From Carallia brachiata (lineage: Eukaryota; Streptophyta; Magnoliopsida; Malpighiales; Rhizophoraceae), in the NCBI GenBank assembly GCA_021464245.1, contig JADCRB010000005.1, positions 682,001-746,000 of the forward strand: a DNA stretch of 64,000 nt. Reading direction: 5' to 3'. This document shows, piece after piece, positions 1-11,401 of the stretch (the stretch's first letter is position 1; every line of letters starts with the position of its first letter). The position numbers and the translations under genes are program-made. The notes beneath the pieces were generated by a model that saw only the letters and a program-made list of their open reading frames with translations, was not told where the DNA came from and searched no databases.

Positions 1-60
1 TTATAGTGTAAACTTGAATGAGTCCTGTAATGCTACATTTAAAACACTATAGATGAGAGT

Positions 61-539
61 GCCTTATGGCACAAAAGGTTAGGACATTCTGGTTACACAT
101 CTTGAAGCTCATGTATGACTTAGCCTTTGATGTCCCATCAATAAAGGTTGATGATGTTGTTTGTGAAATTTGTCAAAACGGAAAGCAAGCTTTGTAGCCA
201 TTTCCCAATAATCAAGCTAGAATAGCAACTAAAAAATTTCAGCTGATCCATAGTGATCTATGTGGACCTATGAGTATAACTTCATTGAATGGAAGCAAGT
301 ATTTTGTTGTGTTTATTGATGACTGTACAAGGTTTTGTTAGATCTATTTCTTGAAGTTGAAGCCACAGGTCCTAGAAATCTTCTTCAAATTCAAAGCTTG
401 GATTGAGAATCAAGCTTCCTGCAGCATCAAATGCATAAAAATAGACAATAGGACAGAATATACAGGAGACAGATTCAACATATTTTGTGAGCAGTTTGGA
501 ATTCATCACCAATTCACAGTACTCTATACCGCACAATAG
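61..539 (+). mobile_element. Ty1/Copia retrotransposon fragment (GAG-pre-integrase and integrase core)
   Basis: The plus strand encodes a decayed stretch of Copia polyprotein. A His/Cys-type GAG-pre-integrase region lies at about 80-200, with a stop at about 196. The integrase core follows, with the first catalytic Asp in a HSDLCGPMS motif near 251-277, a VFIDDCTRF segment near 310-335 (then a stop at about 339) and a second Asp region DNRTEYTG near 445-468. It ends abruptly at about 540 where pararetrovirus-like sequence begins. No LTR, protease or reverse transcriptase is present in the window, so this is a truncated relic whose 5' part may lie to the left. Confidence 0.8.
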
Positions 540-544
540 ACAAT

Positions 545-2960
545 CTACTCGAGTAAATATTTTTGTTATACCATCTAAAATATTATAATGTTAGACATCT
601 TCAATTAAATAATATTTCAAATGATTTTTCCTATAAGTATCTAGGTTCTCCTAAAAAACACGTTTAGCTATTGCATACGTCAGATGGGCTACTACATTTT
701 TTTGTTCTTCTTTTTTAGATTCTATTTTAATTTCAACTGATGAAGTAGATGCGATTTGTACTAGTACAAGTACTATGACTCTCTTGGTTGTATTTATGAT
801 CTATTGTCTATCTACTTCTGTTAAGTAATAATCTCACCATTCTTTTAATGATCCAGTGAATCCTAATTTTATAGCCAATTGCACAAATTGTCATTTCTTC
901 TATTATTTGTAGTATATTATGTTCACTATATTCATCTAAATTTCATTCATATATTCCACTTCCTACAAAATTGGTTATTACTAAGTATTGCTTTCCTTCA
1001 AACATGACATCTAGAAATGAAGGTTTAGGATAATAATGTTTTGTTTTATGTTTAGGATTATTATATTATTATTATTTATTATTATTATTATAAATTTTAT
1101 TAATGCTTAACTCTTCTTGAAATTGTAATGATAAATTCTCCTTTTCATCTTCTGAGTCAATTTCTATTTTTGAAAAGATATTTATCGTTTCATCCGTGAA
1201 ATTTAAATTTTCTAATTTTTGAGTTATGATTTTTAATATTTCTTCATCAGTAGGATCATATATTAATCTATTTGATTCTGGTATTTCAGGAATAGAAAGT
1301 AATGATTGTGTTATCTCAATATGTTTTATAGGAATTTTGTGATCTTCTTCGCATATATTTTTTTCAATTATCTATAGTTGATTAGCATAGTTTGTGATAT
1401 CCTATTTGTATAATTATTTTGATTCTAAATATTTTTAATATCTTTTTGAGTGCTAATAGTTGAGTTTGAATATATATTTGAAATTTTAAATGGTGAAGTT
1501 GTTACTGTTTGGTTCCCTTGAGAAAATTTAAATTCTTCCATAGTTGGATAAATAGACTTGACTATCCCATGACTTGTTTCCCAAATTTGATCTAAGGTTT
1601 TATTGTTTGTCTCTTATTATCTAAATCAAATATTCGTTTGTGTATATCAAACCATTCAAAAAATAAAATATGTTTTTTGTAAATATGTAAATCATCATAA
1701 TATTGACTTTGAATCAAATTTTTTTGCTAAGGAGTATAGGTGTTGAAAAACTATTCTCTTTTATTTTTATTTTTGAATGAATAAAAATCTTCTTGTGAAT
1801 ATTCTTTATTTATATCAAAATTTATTTTTAGTTCAATTGATTAAAAAAATTCATTTCACTAGGTGTCGGTAAGGCTATTGGCAAAGTTTTTTTGACTTGA
1901 TGTATTTGACTACTACAACATGTTTGATAATATGGGTGTGGAATTATTCTTTGAAAATCTATACCTACTAATGGATTTTCTAGGATTTTAGAGATTGAAG
2001 GCATATCACTCGTAGATTTTCAATTTTCAAAACTTGATATTTTAATACGATCTAATCTTGTAGAAGGAAATATTATCTCTACATTACCTTCATCATCTTG
2101 AATTATTTGTGCTAGTTTTGTTCTCAAAACTATTGATCTAGGTATTTGAATATTAGGTAGTACCCATTTATCAGGAAATGTTACTTGTGACCAATCTATT
2201 ATTTTCAGAGTTTCTACAAATGATCTATCAGTGTTAACTTGTACAAGAAGTGTTTAACCATTTGGTGATTTGATTAAAGCTTTTGGTGATAATATAGAGG
2301 ATAAAAGTTTATAACATATTTTATAAATTAATGCAATAATTTTGGATCTTGGTAACATATTCTCTAGAACTTGAAGATTCAATATTAAAGATTTATTTAT
2401 AGTGATTAAACAAGGATACTGAATAATTAGGATAACAATTAAGGTAAACAGGCTCTTTTGTTAGTTTTGATTCAAAAACAACATGCAAAGAACTTTGAAA
2501 ATCTAAAAATCTAGCATCTCGCAAACACATCAAAATAGAAGTATCAATTCCTAATCTATGCAAAGGTTTTATAGCTATTTGTACTAATCCGATGTGCAAA
2601 AATTGATATGTTAACTTATAAGTTTCTACTATAGAATCATTGATTAAGCTTATTTCTTAAACATTAGGATCTGCATGATAAGTCTTTTCTATTGTGTCTA
2701 TAATATACTCATGTTGTAAATTATCAAAGGTTCCTATTTTATATATATTTTTCTTTGATTTTTTAGGAATATTCCAATTTTGTAAATCCTGATCTATTTT
2801 AGCTATTTGAATACTCTGCTTTTTATAATCTACAATATCTTATTCTTCCATAAATTCAAAAGTATTCTGAAATCTTGCATTAAAGGATCAAGTAAATTTA
2901 GACATAAATTAGAAATTTACATTTAGATTGATACTAGTGTCAAGACCACCTGCGGGACTA
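545..2960 (-). mobile_element. Endogenous pararetrovirus (Caulimoviridae-like) copy A, minus strand
   Basis: Read on the minus strand, about 2860-2000 encodes a degraded Caulimoviridae-type movement-protein region; the best preserved open piece is 2599-2393. About 1845-545 encodes the downstream polyprotein region. It is AT-rich and broken by many stops and frameshifts, and I see no protease or reverse transcriptase in this piece. The 1845-545 part is homologous in opposite orientation to 3265-5190, so the two copies form a large inverted repeat. It lacks the SINE and MITE found in the other copy and so shows the pre-insertion state. The assignment to Caulimoviridae is from family knowledge of the movement-protein pattern; the genus is not determined. 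Confidence 0.65.
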
Positions 2961-4243
2961 ACAATTTCCTCTCATCTTGGCTGACCAACGGCTCTCTGGC
3001 AATAATATCTTTCTTAAGAAATTTCCTTTTATGGTCTAAATATACTCAAATCTTAAGCACAAAATTCTTTATACTTCTTAAATTTAACAAGAATCTTAAA
3101 TCAAGCAATTTGAAAGTTCTTCTTTCCAGAATTCTTCCCTTTCTTCTAGATCTTGGATTTTTTGAATTCTTATTCTTTTCCTTAATGGTGAGAAGGAATA
3201 TGTTATAGATGAACTAGGACTATAAACTCTTAACATTTATTCTAATGTTCGATGAACCTTCTTTTTAATTTCAATTGAACTAAAAATGGATTTTGTCATA
3301 GATAAAGAATATTTACGAGAATATTTTTATTCATTCAAAAATAAAGATAAAAGAAAACAGTTTTTCAACACCTATACTCCTAAGCAAAGAAATTTGATTC
3401 AAAGTCAATATTATGATGATTTATATATTTACAAAAAACAAATTTTATTTTTTGAATGATTTGATATATACAAACGAATATTTGATCTAGACAATAAGAT
3501 ACAAATAATAAAAATCTCATATCAAAATTGGGAAACAACAAGTCATGGGATAGTTAAGTCTATTTATCCACTTATGGAAGAATTTAAATTTTCTCAAGAG
3601 AACCAAACGGTAATAGCTTCACCCTCAACAATTTCAAATATAGATTTAAACTCAACTTTTATTACTCAAAAAGGTATTAAAAATATTCATAATCAAAATA
3701 ATTATACGAATAGGATATTACAGACTATGGCCAGCCAACTACAAATAATTGAAAAACATATATTCGAAGAAGATGACAAAATTCCTATAAAACATACTAA
3801 GATAACACAATCATTATTTTCTATTCCTAAAATACCATAATCAAATAGATTAGTATAAGATCCTACTCGTAAAGAAATATTAAAAATCATAACTCAAAAA
3901 TTAGAAAGTTTAAATTTCAAAGACCAAACAGTAAATGTCCTTTCCAAAGCAAAAAATGACTTAAAAGATGAAATAGAGAATTTATCATTACAATTTCAAT
4001 AAGAGTTAAGCGTTAATAAAATTTATAATAATAAAAATCATCCTAAATATAAACAAAACATTATTATTCTAAAACTTCATTTCTAGATGTCATGTTTGAA
4101 GAAAAGCAATACTCAACAATAACTAATTTTATAAGAAGTAGAATACATGAATGGAATTTAGATGGCTATAGTGAACATAATATACTAGTGCATGGACATG
4201 ACATTTAATATCAGGATTCACTAGATCATTAAAAGGATGGTGG

Positions 4244-4375
4244 CAGGTTGAGCATTTGCTCAACTGGTTGAGAGGGTCGTCTCTCAACCAGTAGGTGGGG
4301 AGTTCAAATCCCACCAAACCTTACTTCCCTTCCTCAACTGCCTAATAGAGTTCCTTATAGATAAAAAAAAAAAAA
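4244..4375 (+). mobile_element. tRNA-derived SINE with 7-bp target-site duplication
   Basis: This 132-bp insertion is present in pararetrovirus copy B and absent from the matching place in copy A. It is flanked by ATGGTGG at 4237-4243 and 4376-4382. It has a box A-like promoter at 4257-4272 (TGCTCAACTGGTTGAG), a box B-like promoter at 4301-4311 (AGTTCAAATCC) and a 3' A-run at about 4363-4375. These are the marks of a Pol III-transcribed SINE mobilised by LINE machinery. It does not fold as a working tRNA because the T-loop is too long. Confidence 0.75.
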
Positions 4376-4549
4376 ATGGTGGGATTATTACTTAACAGAA
4401 GTGGATAGACAACAAATCATAAATGCAACCAAGAGAGTTATAGTACTTGTACCAGTGCAAATAACATCTACTTCATCAGTTGAAATTAAAATAGAATGTA
4501 AAGAAGAAGAACAAAAAAATGCAGTAGCCCATCTGATATATGTAATAAC

Positions 4550-5040
4550 GGGATAAATATTTTTAAAGTCCTAAACCTTTAGATTTTTTTACGTTTGAGT
4601 CCTAAACCTTTTTAACATTTCATTTGAGTCCTAAATCTTTTAATTTTTATCAGTACTTTAAATTACGAAAAGTAGTCAATCTATTAATAAGTGAGTTTAA
4701 TTTAATAAAAATCATTTAAAAAAGCTTAAATACATGAGTTAAATATTTTTTTCATCAACAAATATGCATATTAAATTTTTTTTAATCAACAAATATACGA
4801 ATTAAATAGGCAACATGTATATTTTTTTTATAAAAAAGACATTCAATTCATATATTATCTTTTTAAATAATTTTTTGTAAAGTTAAAATTATTTTTTAAT
4901 AGATTGATCACTTTTGTTAAACAGAGGGACTAATTTGGTAGAAAATAAAAAAGGTTAGGACTCAAATGAAATGTCAAAAAGATTTAGGACTCAAACGTAA
5001 AAAAACCTAAAGGTTTAGGACTAAAAAAATCCTTATCCCT
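4550..5040. mobile_element. Mutator-like MITE, copy 1 (long terminal inverted repeats)
   Basis: A 491-bp non-coding element with terminal inverted repeats of about 90 bp. The ends read GGGATAAATATTTTTAAAG and, on the other strand, AGGGATAAGGATTTTTTTAG. Inside both ends the phrase GAGTCCTAAA is repeated. It is flanked by a 10-bp duplication, ATGTAATAAC, at 4540-4549 and 5041-5050. The target is pararetrovirus copy B. Long inverted repeats with an 8-11 bp duplication suggest Mutator-type transposition. A second copy lies at 48044-48546. Confidence 0.8.
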
Positions 5041-5240
5041 ATGTAATAACTAAACCTTTTTTAGGAGAACCTAGACACTTACAAGAAAAATCATCTGAAA
5101 TATCATCTAATATAAAGTATCTGACATTACAAGATTTCAGATGGTGTAAAAATATATTTATTACAAAAACATTTACTCGAGTATATTGTAATCATTCATA
5201 TTGGAAAGAACATTTCACAATAGGATTACCAAAATTATTT

Positions 5241-6137
5241 AGTGTGTGTATAAACAACTAAAAATTTTAAAAAGAGAAAAATAGATAATTATATAAAATA
5301 AATAGTCTAATGTTAATATAAGATATTTAAATATATATAAAAAATGATGTTTAGTGCACGAAACTCTTACGTTTGTAAAATTTGAAAAAATGCTCATTGT
5401 AGACACCTTGCTCTTATTTTTACAATGAGATTGTTTTCGTGATTCAAACTTAAAACCATCAAGTTATAATCAAGTAATATTTTAGTTACACAAAGACTCG
5501 CTTTTCAAAATTATAAATACATATATATAATAAATGAATGTTGTATAAATTAAATATATATATTTGTATAATATAAAAATAAAATAGTGTACATATGTAA
5601 TGTTTATATTGTTGTTAAATATTAATAAAGTAATAAGTAAAGATATTAAAAAAATATTAAATAATAACTTTTTTAAAATCTATATCAAAAATGAAAGTCA
5701 TGTTTTTGGAGTGGGGTTTGGGTTTGATTTACATTTAGATTCAGATTATTTTAGTTATTTTCAAATTAGATTATTTTCGTATCACTCCGCATTCAAATTG
5801 GATTCGGTTCAAATTTTATGAGGCGGGTTTGAGTCAACGTGTCAAATTGGGTTAGAATTTGACACTTCCAGCAACGTGCTTTAAGATATTCCAAACGACA
5901 GCATATCAGAGGACAAAACGCAAGAAAACGGGGCACCCGGCAGCGTATGCCTTGAAGTCCAACATCCCCCTCCCGCTAACTCTAATGTTATTGCGTTGAT
6001 AAAAAGTCTGTCATTTTCCTAGTCTTAAACCCTTGGAAGAAATAAAGTGGATAGAGAAAAACCCTGCCACAACAATTCTCTACAAGTTGGGATTTGGGAA
6101 AGCGGAGGAGATGTTTTGTTGAGATAAACTAATTCTA
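5241..6137. other. Intergenic sequence and FLN2 upstream region
   Basis: AT-rich to about 5850, then a less AT-rich stretch leading to the FLN2 start. The open frame at 5600-5821 is low-complexity Phe/Asp-rich sequence with no homology I recognise. No clear TATA box could be assigned; the last 250 bases are presumably promoter and 5' UTR. Confidence 0.4.
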
Positions 6138-9100
6138 ATGGCGTCTCTATCTTTCACTCAGTTCATTTCATTGCCCAGGTCTCTCTCTCCCTCTCTCTTG
6201 TGCAAAGTTTTGATCTTTTTTAATGGATGGAGTTTTATTGATTATATTAATTTGCTATGTGTGAGTCAAAATTCGCTGCTGAATCAATATTTTATTATCT
6301 GTAGAGTTTACTCAGTTTAGTGGGCTGTAGTAGCATTTTGGTGGGTCTTTGGGTTTTGCATTGCCAATGTTACAGTTGACATTACATTTCTAATTTCATC
6401 CACAGTCGCTGAAAGTGATTTCAAGTTTTTCTTCTTTATTTTTCTCGAGACCAAAAAAAAAGGAAAAAAAATAAATGTTCAATGTGGGTAATTGGGGATT
6501 AAATTCCTTGCATATCGTAGAATGTGTCCTGCACTGTGAGCTTATCTTGCTTTTGAAACCCATTTCAGCAAAGGTTGTATTAATGGTAATTGCTCCCCCA
6601 CTAAGCAGATGGCTATCAAGCAGTCCTCAATATTCATCTCTAAACCTCAACCAGCTTCTGAATCATAGATTGCAAAACAAAAGGGGTATTGCAGCTATCT
6701 CTAGGAAGAAAAAAGCAGAACCTTTGGCTGAAGAAGGACTTGGTGAAGGTAATTTAGTTGTACAAAAGAAGACAGATAAGACATCTAAACGAGCCACTTC
6801 AAGAAGTAGGAAGAAAGAACCGGTTGTTGATTCTCTAGACGTGAATTCTGATGTGTGGGAGCTCATGATTCTACAGATGAGGAAAATGTTGTGGCTGCAT
6901 CAAGTGCAAGTTCCAAAAAGCCCCTCGGAGGACTCGCCGAAAAGGTACACATTTGTATATTTGGTATGGGTTTATTCTTGACTTAGATGTTGCTCCTTAG
7001 GTTAAAGTGGCTTTTTTTTTCTTGTTTTTTTTTTTTTTTTACAGTTTTACCAGCTTCAAGTAGTTTAGAGAAGAGAAGAATGAGAACATCAGTAAGAAGA
7101 AGAGCAGAACTAAGAAGATAGATGACTACCCAGAGGACAATGATGGCAAATCTGAAATTAGTGATCAGGAGGATTCATTTGTTGCAAGTATGGAAGATGA
7201 GAGTGACATAGACCTAGAACTAGATAAAGATGATGGAAATGACATTAGCTATACTTATGGATGGCCTCCCCTTGTTTGTTGCTTTGGATCTGCACAACAT
7301 GCTTTTGTGCCTTCAGGGAGGCCAGCCAACAGGCTGATAGATTATGAAATCCATGAAAGATTGAAGGATGCATTGTGGGAACCAGAAAAATTTGTCAGAG
7401 CACCTGGGGGATCTGCCGGTAGTGTTGCAATTGCTCTTGCAAGCTTGGGAGGTGAGGTAGCTTTCATGGGAAAACTTGGAGATGATGATTATGGTCAGGC
7501 CATGCTGTACTATATGAATGTAAACAACGTCCAAACACGATCAGTTTGCATTGATAGCAAAAGAGCAACAGCATTGTCACAGATGAAGATTGCCAAGAGA
7601 GGCCGCTTGAGCAACTTGCACTAAACCCTGTGCAGAGGATTCTCTCTCAAAATCGGAAATAAATATTGATGTGCTGAAGGAGGTAACTGTTTTTTATAGG
7701 GAGAAATAACGCATGCAACTTATTTTTTGTTTTTTTACTAGTCTTTTTATGCATTTGTACTACATCATTCTTTTTGTTGCTAAGTTACATACGTCAACTG
7801 AGAAGAACATTTGTCTAGCTCCTTTGAAAAGAGTAGCTGATTCTCTCAAAAAAATGAGAGGAAAGATCTCCTTTCATCATTATGATAGCCTGAAAACTGT
7901 AATATGCAAGAGACAAGAGCCATATGTAATGATACCTGCATGGCTTATTGCTTTAGTGTGCAGAAATTTTGTGAATTGGCACCACATGTGTAATTTACCT
8001 TAACTTTTTAATGTTCACTTTTTGAGCACATTATTCTTGAGGGAGCACGTTATTCTTAAGGTGCTATCGCACTTTGTTTCTTATTCTATTTGCAGTAGAA
8101 ATTCTAGGGAATAATTGCATTCACAAATGTAATTCTTCATTTCATATGCTGTCAGGAACAGATCTAATCAATTTTACTTTGCACATAAATTTCCAGTAAA
8201 CAAATAGTTTTTCAAAAATTGTAGTTCTGTTGACTGATTTGTTCACACTTTGAGGTATTTTTTTCTTGGCATAAATCACCAAATACATGGTCACCTGATT
8301 TTCTATATTTCATGCAGGCCAAGATGTTCTATTTCAATACACATCCCCTACTTGATCGAAGCATGAGATCAGTTGCACTGCAGGCAATCAAAATGTCCAA
8401 GAAATTGGGAGCAAAGGTTTTCTACGACATAAACCTTCCATTGCCACTGTGGCAGTCTAGTGATGAAGCCAAGCTATTCATACAGCAAGTGTGGAATCTT
8501 GCTAATGTTATTGAGGTTACCAAGCAAGAACTTGAGTTTCTTTGTGGGATCAAACCCACTGAGGAATTCGATACCAAAAATAATTCCAGTTCTAAGTTTG
8601 TCCATTATGGTCCAGAAGTGGTTGCACCACTTTGGCATGAAAATCTTGACGTTTTGTTTGTGACAAATGGGACTTCTAAGATTCACTACTACACTAAGGA
8701 GCATAATGGTGCTGTGCTCGGCATGGAGGATCCTCCAATTACACCTTTCACTAGTGATATGTCAGCATCTGGAGATGGGATAGTTGCAGGTACAAAAAAA
8801 AAAAAAAAGGATTTTCCTTTTCACTTGTTTTATGTTTCTGCACAGCACTGATCTGTCTATATATTTTTCATTTCCCAGTGTTTCTTCTGATTAGCTTCTT
8901 GTTAGGCTGAGGAGCAAGAACTAGAGTAACCGAGAGTTAAAGCTGAGCATTAGTCTTCTTATTGGGGAAGCATAAAATGTAATGGGCATTAGGGCTATTT
9001 GAAAAGAGCAAGAGAATTATTTGCCTCGCATTCCTATGGCTTTGTCACCACACTCCACCTGAAGAGTCTCAATCATGTTGCTACTGATAAAATATTGATT

Positions 9101-9293
9101 TAAATTATAGACCTCATATCTTGAGAGATGAGCAACAAAATGTAAGTTGAACTGCAAAGAAGTCTTCTGCTAGCTATTCTTAGGATTGTAAAATGTGCTT
9201 TGTTGTTATGTCTGGTCTTATCCATTTACTTACTATCAGTGAAATGCCTGTCTGCATGGTTCTGATATATGAAATTAGACATCCCATTGACAG

Positions 9294-9325
<32 letters not shown>

Positions 9326-9744
9326 ACTTGAATATCAGTCCTTTTCTTTTTTCTTTTTCCTGCTTGCTACTGTCCTTTCTATTAATGAACTCGCTAATAC
9401 TTTCAGGCCAGATTCTTTTACATTACATTTGCACTTTTCACATTTAGGTATATTGAGTGATTTTTTCTCTTAAATCTTCCTATTGCTGCTAAGTCTTGTT
9501 TTATGTCATTTTTTCAGCTCTCATGAGAATGTTGACAGTTCAGTCACACCTCATTACTGATAAAGAATACCTGGAGCGCACGATCAAGTATGCAATTGAC
9601 TGTGGGGTCATAGACCAATGGTTGCTTGGACGAGAACGTGGCTTTCCTCCCAGGGAAGACACGGAAGAAGAAGTGGAACCTGATGTAAATGGCGTAAGGT
9701 CAATAACAGAGAAAGAATACCGAACGGTGGGGTCAGTAATTTGA
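6138..9744 (+). CDS. FLN2: Fructokinase-like protein 2, plastid pfkB-family protein; frameshifted in its 5' half
   Basis: FLN2 is a pfkB-fold protein of the plastid nucleoid. It binds thioredoxin z and supports plastid-encoded RNA polymerase; loss gives pale or albino plants (family knowledge). Five exons are visible: 6138-6178 (start MASLSFTQFISLPR, close to Arabidopsis FLN2), 6569-6944, 7045-7682, 8318-8789 and 9518-9744, all with GT-AG borders. Exon 2 and early exon 3 encode the Lys/Glu/Asp-rich linker. From about 7250 the pfkB domain starts (YGWPPLVCCFG, then a RAPGGSAGSVAIALASLGG motif). Exon 4 ends in DMSASGDGIVAG, where true sugar kinases have a GAGD motif, so catalysis is doubtful, as in other FLNs. 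Exons 4 and 5 are intact. The frame breaks in exon 2 (near 6660, 6855 and 6915), in early exon 3 (near 7073) and near 7612, where one extra T moves the frame into a stop. It is therefore a probable pseudogene or a locus with assembly indels. Confidence 0.8.
9299..9325 (+). repeat. (AG)n microsatellite in FLN2 intron 4
   Basis: About 13 uninterrupted AG dinucleotides in the intron between exons 4 and 5. A similar (GA)n tract lies near 12342-12365 in a SIK1 intron. Confidence 0.9.
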
Positions 9745-11401
9745 TTGGTTGCTCATAAATACAGGTCTTGCTTAGTTTTCTGCGTCATGCACATTGGCTC
9801 ACCCCTGTGAGGTAAAATTTGCGTGGTTGGTAGATTACAGGTTGTTTCACCAAGTGTGTAACACCAATTTTGTGTTGGCATGATCGCTTTCTTTTTCTTT
9901 GCTTTCTATAGTTGATGAAGAGGGATAAAAGTGATGAAAGTGCATAATTGTCTTTACTCTCCTGATAGGATTTAAGGAAATATGCCTTTAAAGTTCATGA
10001 AATAGCATTTTGACAATCAAAAGGCTTATCCTCCATGTCCACAGGGGATGTAACAAACTATCCTACCTACTGTATGCAACATTGTGGGTGACTTCTGTCT
10101 TAGTTTGACCCACCAAGAAGGAAGAACATTGTCACTGCTCTGTAGAGTCTTGTACATTTTCTGTAATTCAACCATAATCCTGCACATTCTTGATTACAGT
10201 TTCGAAGAAAAATGGGAGATGTCAAACTATTGTTTATCTTCGTAAGAATCATGAGCAAGTTTAAGTGGCTATTGGCTAATCTTGAGGATGACAAGTTTAG
10301 GAAGGATGATAATGTTAAGCGTAACCTGCAAAGAACTAGAACCCGGAATAAGCATCATAATGAAATCACATGAAATGGTGTGTTGAGATTGACGCTTTTT
10401 TAGATTGAAGTCACAAACATCAAAACCAATAATCAATGGACAACCTTTGATACCAGCTTAGCAATGTATACTTCAGGGCTCAACTTTTTATGATGCCACA
10501 AAGAAAATGTATGTTCTGATAGAAGAAGACGCAGAAAGAGAACATGCCCTTTTGGGAATTTCAGATAAATCAAACATCTTACTATAAATAATTATAAACA
10601 AACATATTACGTTTCCAGATTCCGACCTGCTGGCTCGCATGTACTTCTACCATCCGACATCAGCGAGCGTAGAAACGAGAACTAGAAACAAAAGCTTCTT
10701 AACGCGCAGCTCAACTTTGTTCTTCATACAAGAAGGATAATCACAGTTCTCCAACCCCTCCAGATGCCAGGATCAGCGGCCAAAGCTGGATAATATAACC
10801 CAATTATAGGGGAGAAAAAGAAAGGCAGCCACTAAATGAAGAGAAAGATGGAATGGGTGTTGATCCGCCACTGCATACATTCCACTGTGAATAAGAGGGT
10901 TAGATTCCAATCTCCAAAGTATAATATATGAGCAGATTCTTGATTTTTCTCCACACGAAATTAATTAAAGGTTGTATGTTTGAAGTAAGAATCCGATGGG
11001 AGAGAGATCGAATTTAAATTTCACCGCAATGTATCATGATGTTTCATACAAGCGAACCAACTTCAGCATTTGAAGGAAGACAAACATGTTTTAATTTTTC
11101 AAGGCGTAATCAATTAGTTATGAAAATCAAACGTATGCATCTTGGCTGAATAGCAAACAATGTTATGGATCGTATAGCAGACAACAGAAAAGGTCACAAA
11201 AATCAACTATTGAGGTCATCTCGAGCATGGATGCTAGTTTTGATTTATTAATTAATCCCTACTTTATTCAAAATAAAAATTATATGTGCTAGAGATCATT
11301 CTAGTACTTATACATTCCCTCCGATCTTAAAAATTGCTAATAAAAAATAAAATCACAATACTGGCAAATTACTCAAGCTCTTAGTTTGAACATGTGACTA
11401 T
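9745..11401. other. Convergent intergenic region between FLN2 and SIK1 (3' UTRs)
   Basis: The two genes face each other here. I find no long open frame, no transposon ends and no recognisable third gene. A less AT-rich patch at about 10620-10880 could belong to a 3' UTR or to a decayed gene. In Arabidopsis a small gene lies between this pair (from memory), but I cannot identify its homologue here. Confidence 0.4.

Larger units (their letters stand above)
3265..5240 (+). mobile_element. Endogenous pararetrovirus-like copy B, plus strand (interrupted)
   Basis: This copy matches copy A in reverse orientation and carries the polyprotein region that follows the movement protein. An open stretch at 3574-3840 has a predicted helical segment typical of caulimovirid polyproteins. 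An in-frame stop interrupts the frame near 3460. Two later insertions split the copy, at 4244-4375 (SINE) and 4550-5040 (MITE); removing them restores collinearity with copy A. It cannot encode a functional protein. The region 2960-3265 between the arms is unique spacer. Confidence 0.65.

Noticed and set aside
4257..4320. Possible functional tRNA gene
   Set aside because: Box A and box B are present, but the arms do not fold into a cloverleaf, an A-tail and target duplication follow, and the piece is missing from the sister copy; a SINE explains it.
7713..8003. 96-codon open frame between FLN2 exons 3 and 4
   Set aside because: Falls in an intron with good splice borders on both sides; no homology to the FLN2 protein.
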